Shown here: positions 63,916 through 64,000 of the stretch, one piece after another
How positions within the stretch are numbered: the first letter of the stretch is position 1
Layout of the letters: each line of letters opens with the position of its first letter
Source of the DNA: Dryocosmus kuriphilus
Taxonomy: Eukaryota > Arthropoda > Insecta > Hymenoptera > Cynipidae
Direction: 5' to 3'
Length of the DNA stretch: 64,000 nt
Assembly (NCBI GenBank): GCA_038277395.1
Contig: CM076194.1
Span: 179,032,636-179,096,635 of the forward strand
Notes under the pieces: generated by a model
Database searches by the model: none
What the model saw: the letters and a program-made list of their open reading frames with translations, nothing else
Told to the model about the DNA's origin: nothing
Translations under genes and position numbers: made by a program

Positions 63916-64000
63916 CGGGATTCACAGGTCGGGGACGCTAGATTCGGCATCGGCACTAAAAATACACGAAAATACACAATATGAACTCGTCAAGAGGCTC

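Noticed and set aside
1..64000. Bacterial, phage or polydnavirus origin
   Set aside because: No operon structure, ribosome-binding sites, capsid or integrase genes of those kinds. Introns and insect retroelements dominate.

Overview
This window reads as nuclear DNA of an arthropod, most likely an insect. It is AT-rich, has GT-AG introns, and carries insect-type transposon families: R1-like and RTE/CR1-like LINEs, Penelope, Ty3/Gypsy including an env-bearing errantivirus, Helitron, hAT and several Tc1/mariner lineages. The A/T-rich repeats built on 'ttgaaaattcaact' recall hymenopteran (gall-wasp or parasitoid) genomes, but that is an impression only. No rRNA, tRNA, CRISPR or prokaryotic gene organisation is visible. 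Nearly every long open frame is a transposon protein or its antisense shadow.

Layout. 0-2 kb: decayed R1-like ORF1 (minus). 2-7 kb: A/T-rich periodic repeats and a foldback element with a cluster of GC-rich hairpins, itself invaded by a TTAA-flanked MITE (5272-6181) and a 70-bp foldback. 7-9.4 kb: microsatellite, 117-bp tandem repeats and a Penelope-like fragment. 9.4-10 kb: hAT C-terminus. 10-11.6 kb: a possible two-exon gene, a dimeric satellite and a 41-bp minisatellite. 11.6-14.2 kb: Tc1/mariner-type transposase and an ORF1-bearing LINE copy (minus). 14.6-16.5 kb: broken LINE. 17.3-20.6 kb: a 111-bp satellite with A-B alternation, a short foldback, and a 155-bp satellite split by a LINE endonuclease fragment. 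20.8-22.7 kb: second transposase relic. 23.8-25.5 kb: three foldback elements. 26.8-32.6 kb: Gypsy element with both LTRs (minus), clearly more GC-rich than its surroundings. 32.8-35.9 kb: Helitron Rep/helicase relic. 37.1-38.0 kb: internally deleted mariner. 39.3-40.6 kb: second copy of the 3.3-kb foldback arm.

40.8-42.0 kb (minus) is the one locus that looks like an intact gene: five exons join in frame through four GT-AG introns into about 194 residues resembling the ssDNA-binding OB folds of RPA70, with a TATA box upstream and AATAAA signals downstream.

42.4-53.1 kb is an errantivirus-type element (gag, protease, RT, RNase H, integrase, env) cut in two by a Penelope element arranged head to tail. 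The Penelope copy has an RT, a GIY-YIG nuclease and a hammerhead-like ribozyme. 53.1-58.2 kb: an inverted foldback piece, then a second Gypsy-type element with an LTR-like promoter, a long leader and a gag-pol truncated by a foldback arm. 58.7-60.7 kb: a LINE reduced to 5'UTR, ORF1 and the ends of ORF2, flanked by a 15-bp target-site duplication. 60.9-62 kb: mariner with lost catalytic residues. 63.4-63.9 kb: a 173-bp tandem repeat.

The window is best understood as layered, nested transposition with local satellite growth around one candidate host-type gene. All assignments rest on reading translations and repeats by eye.
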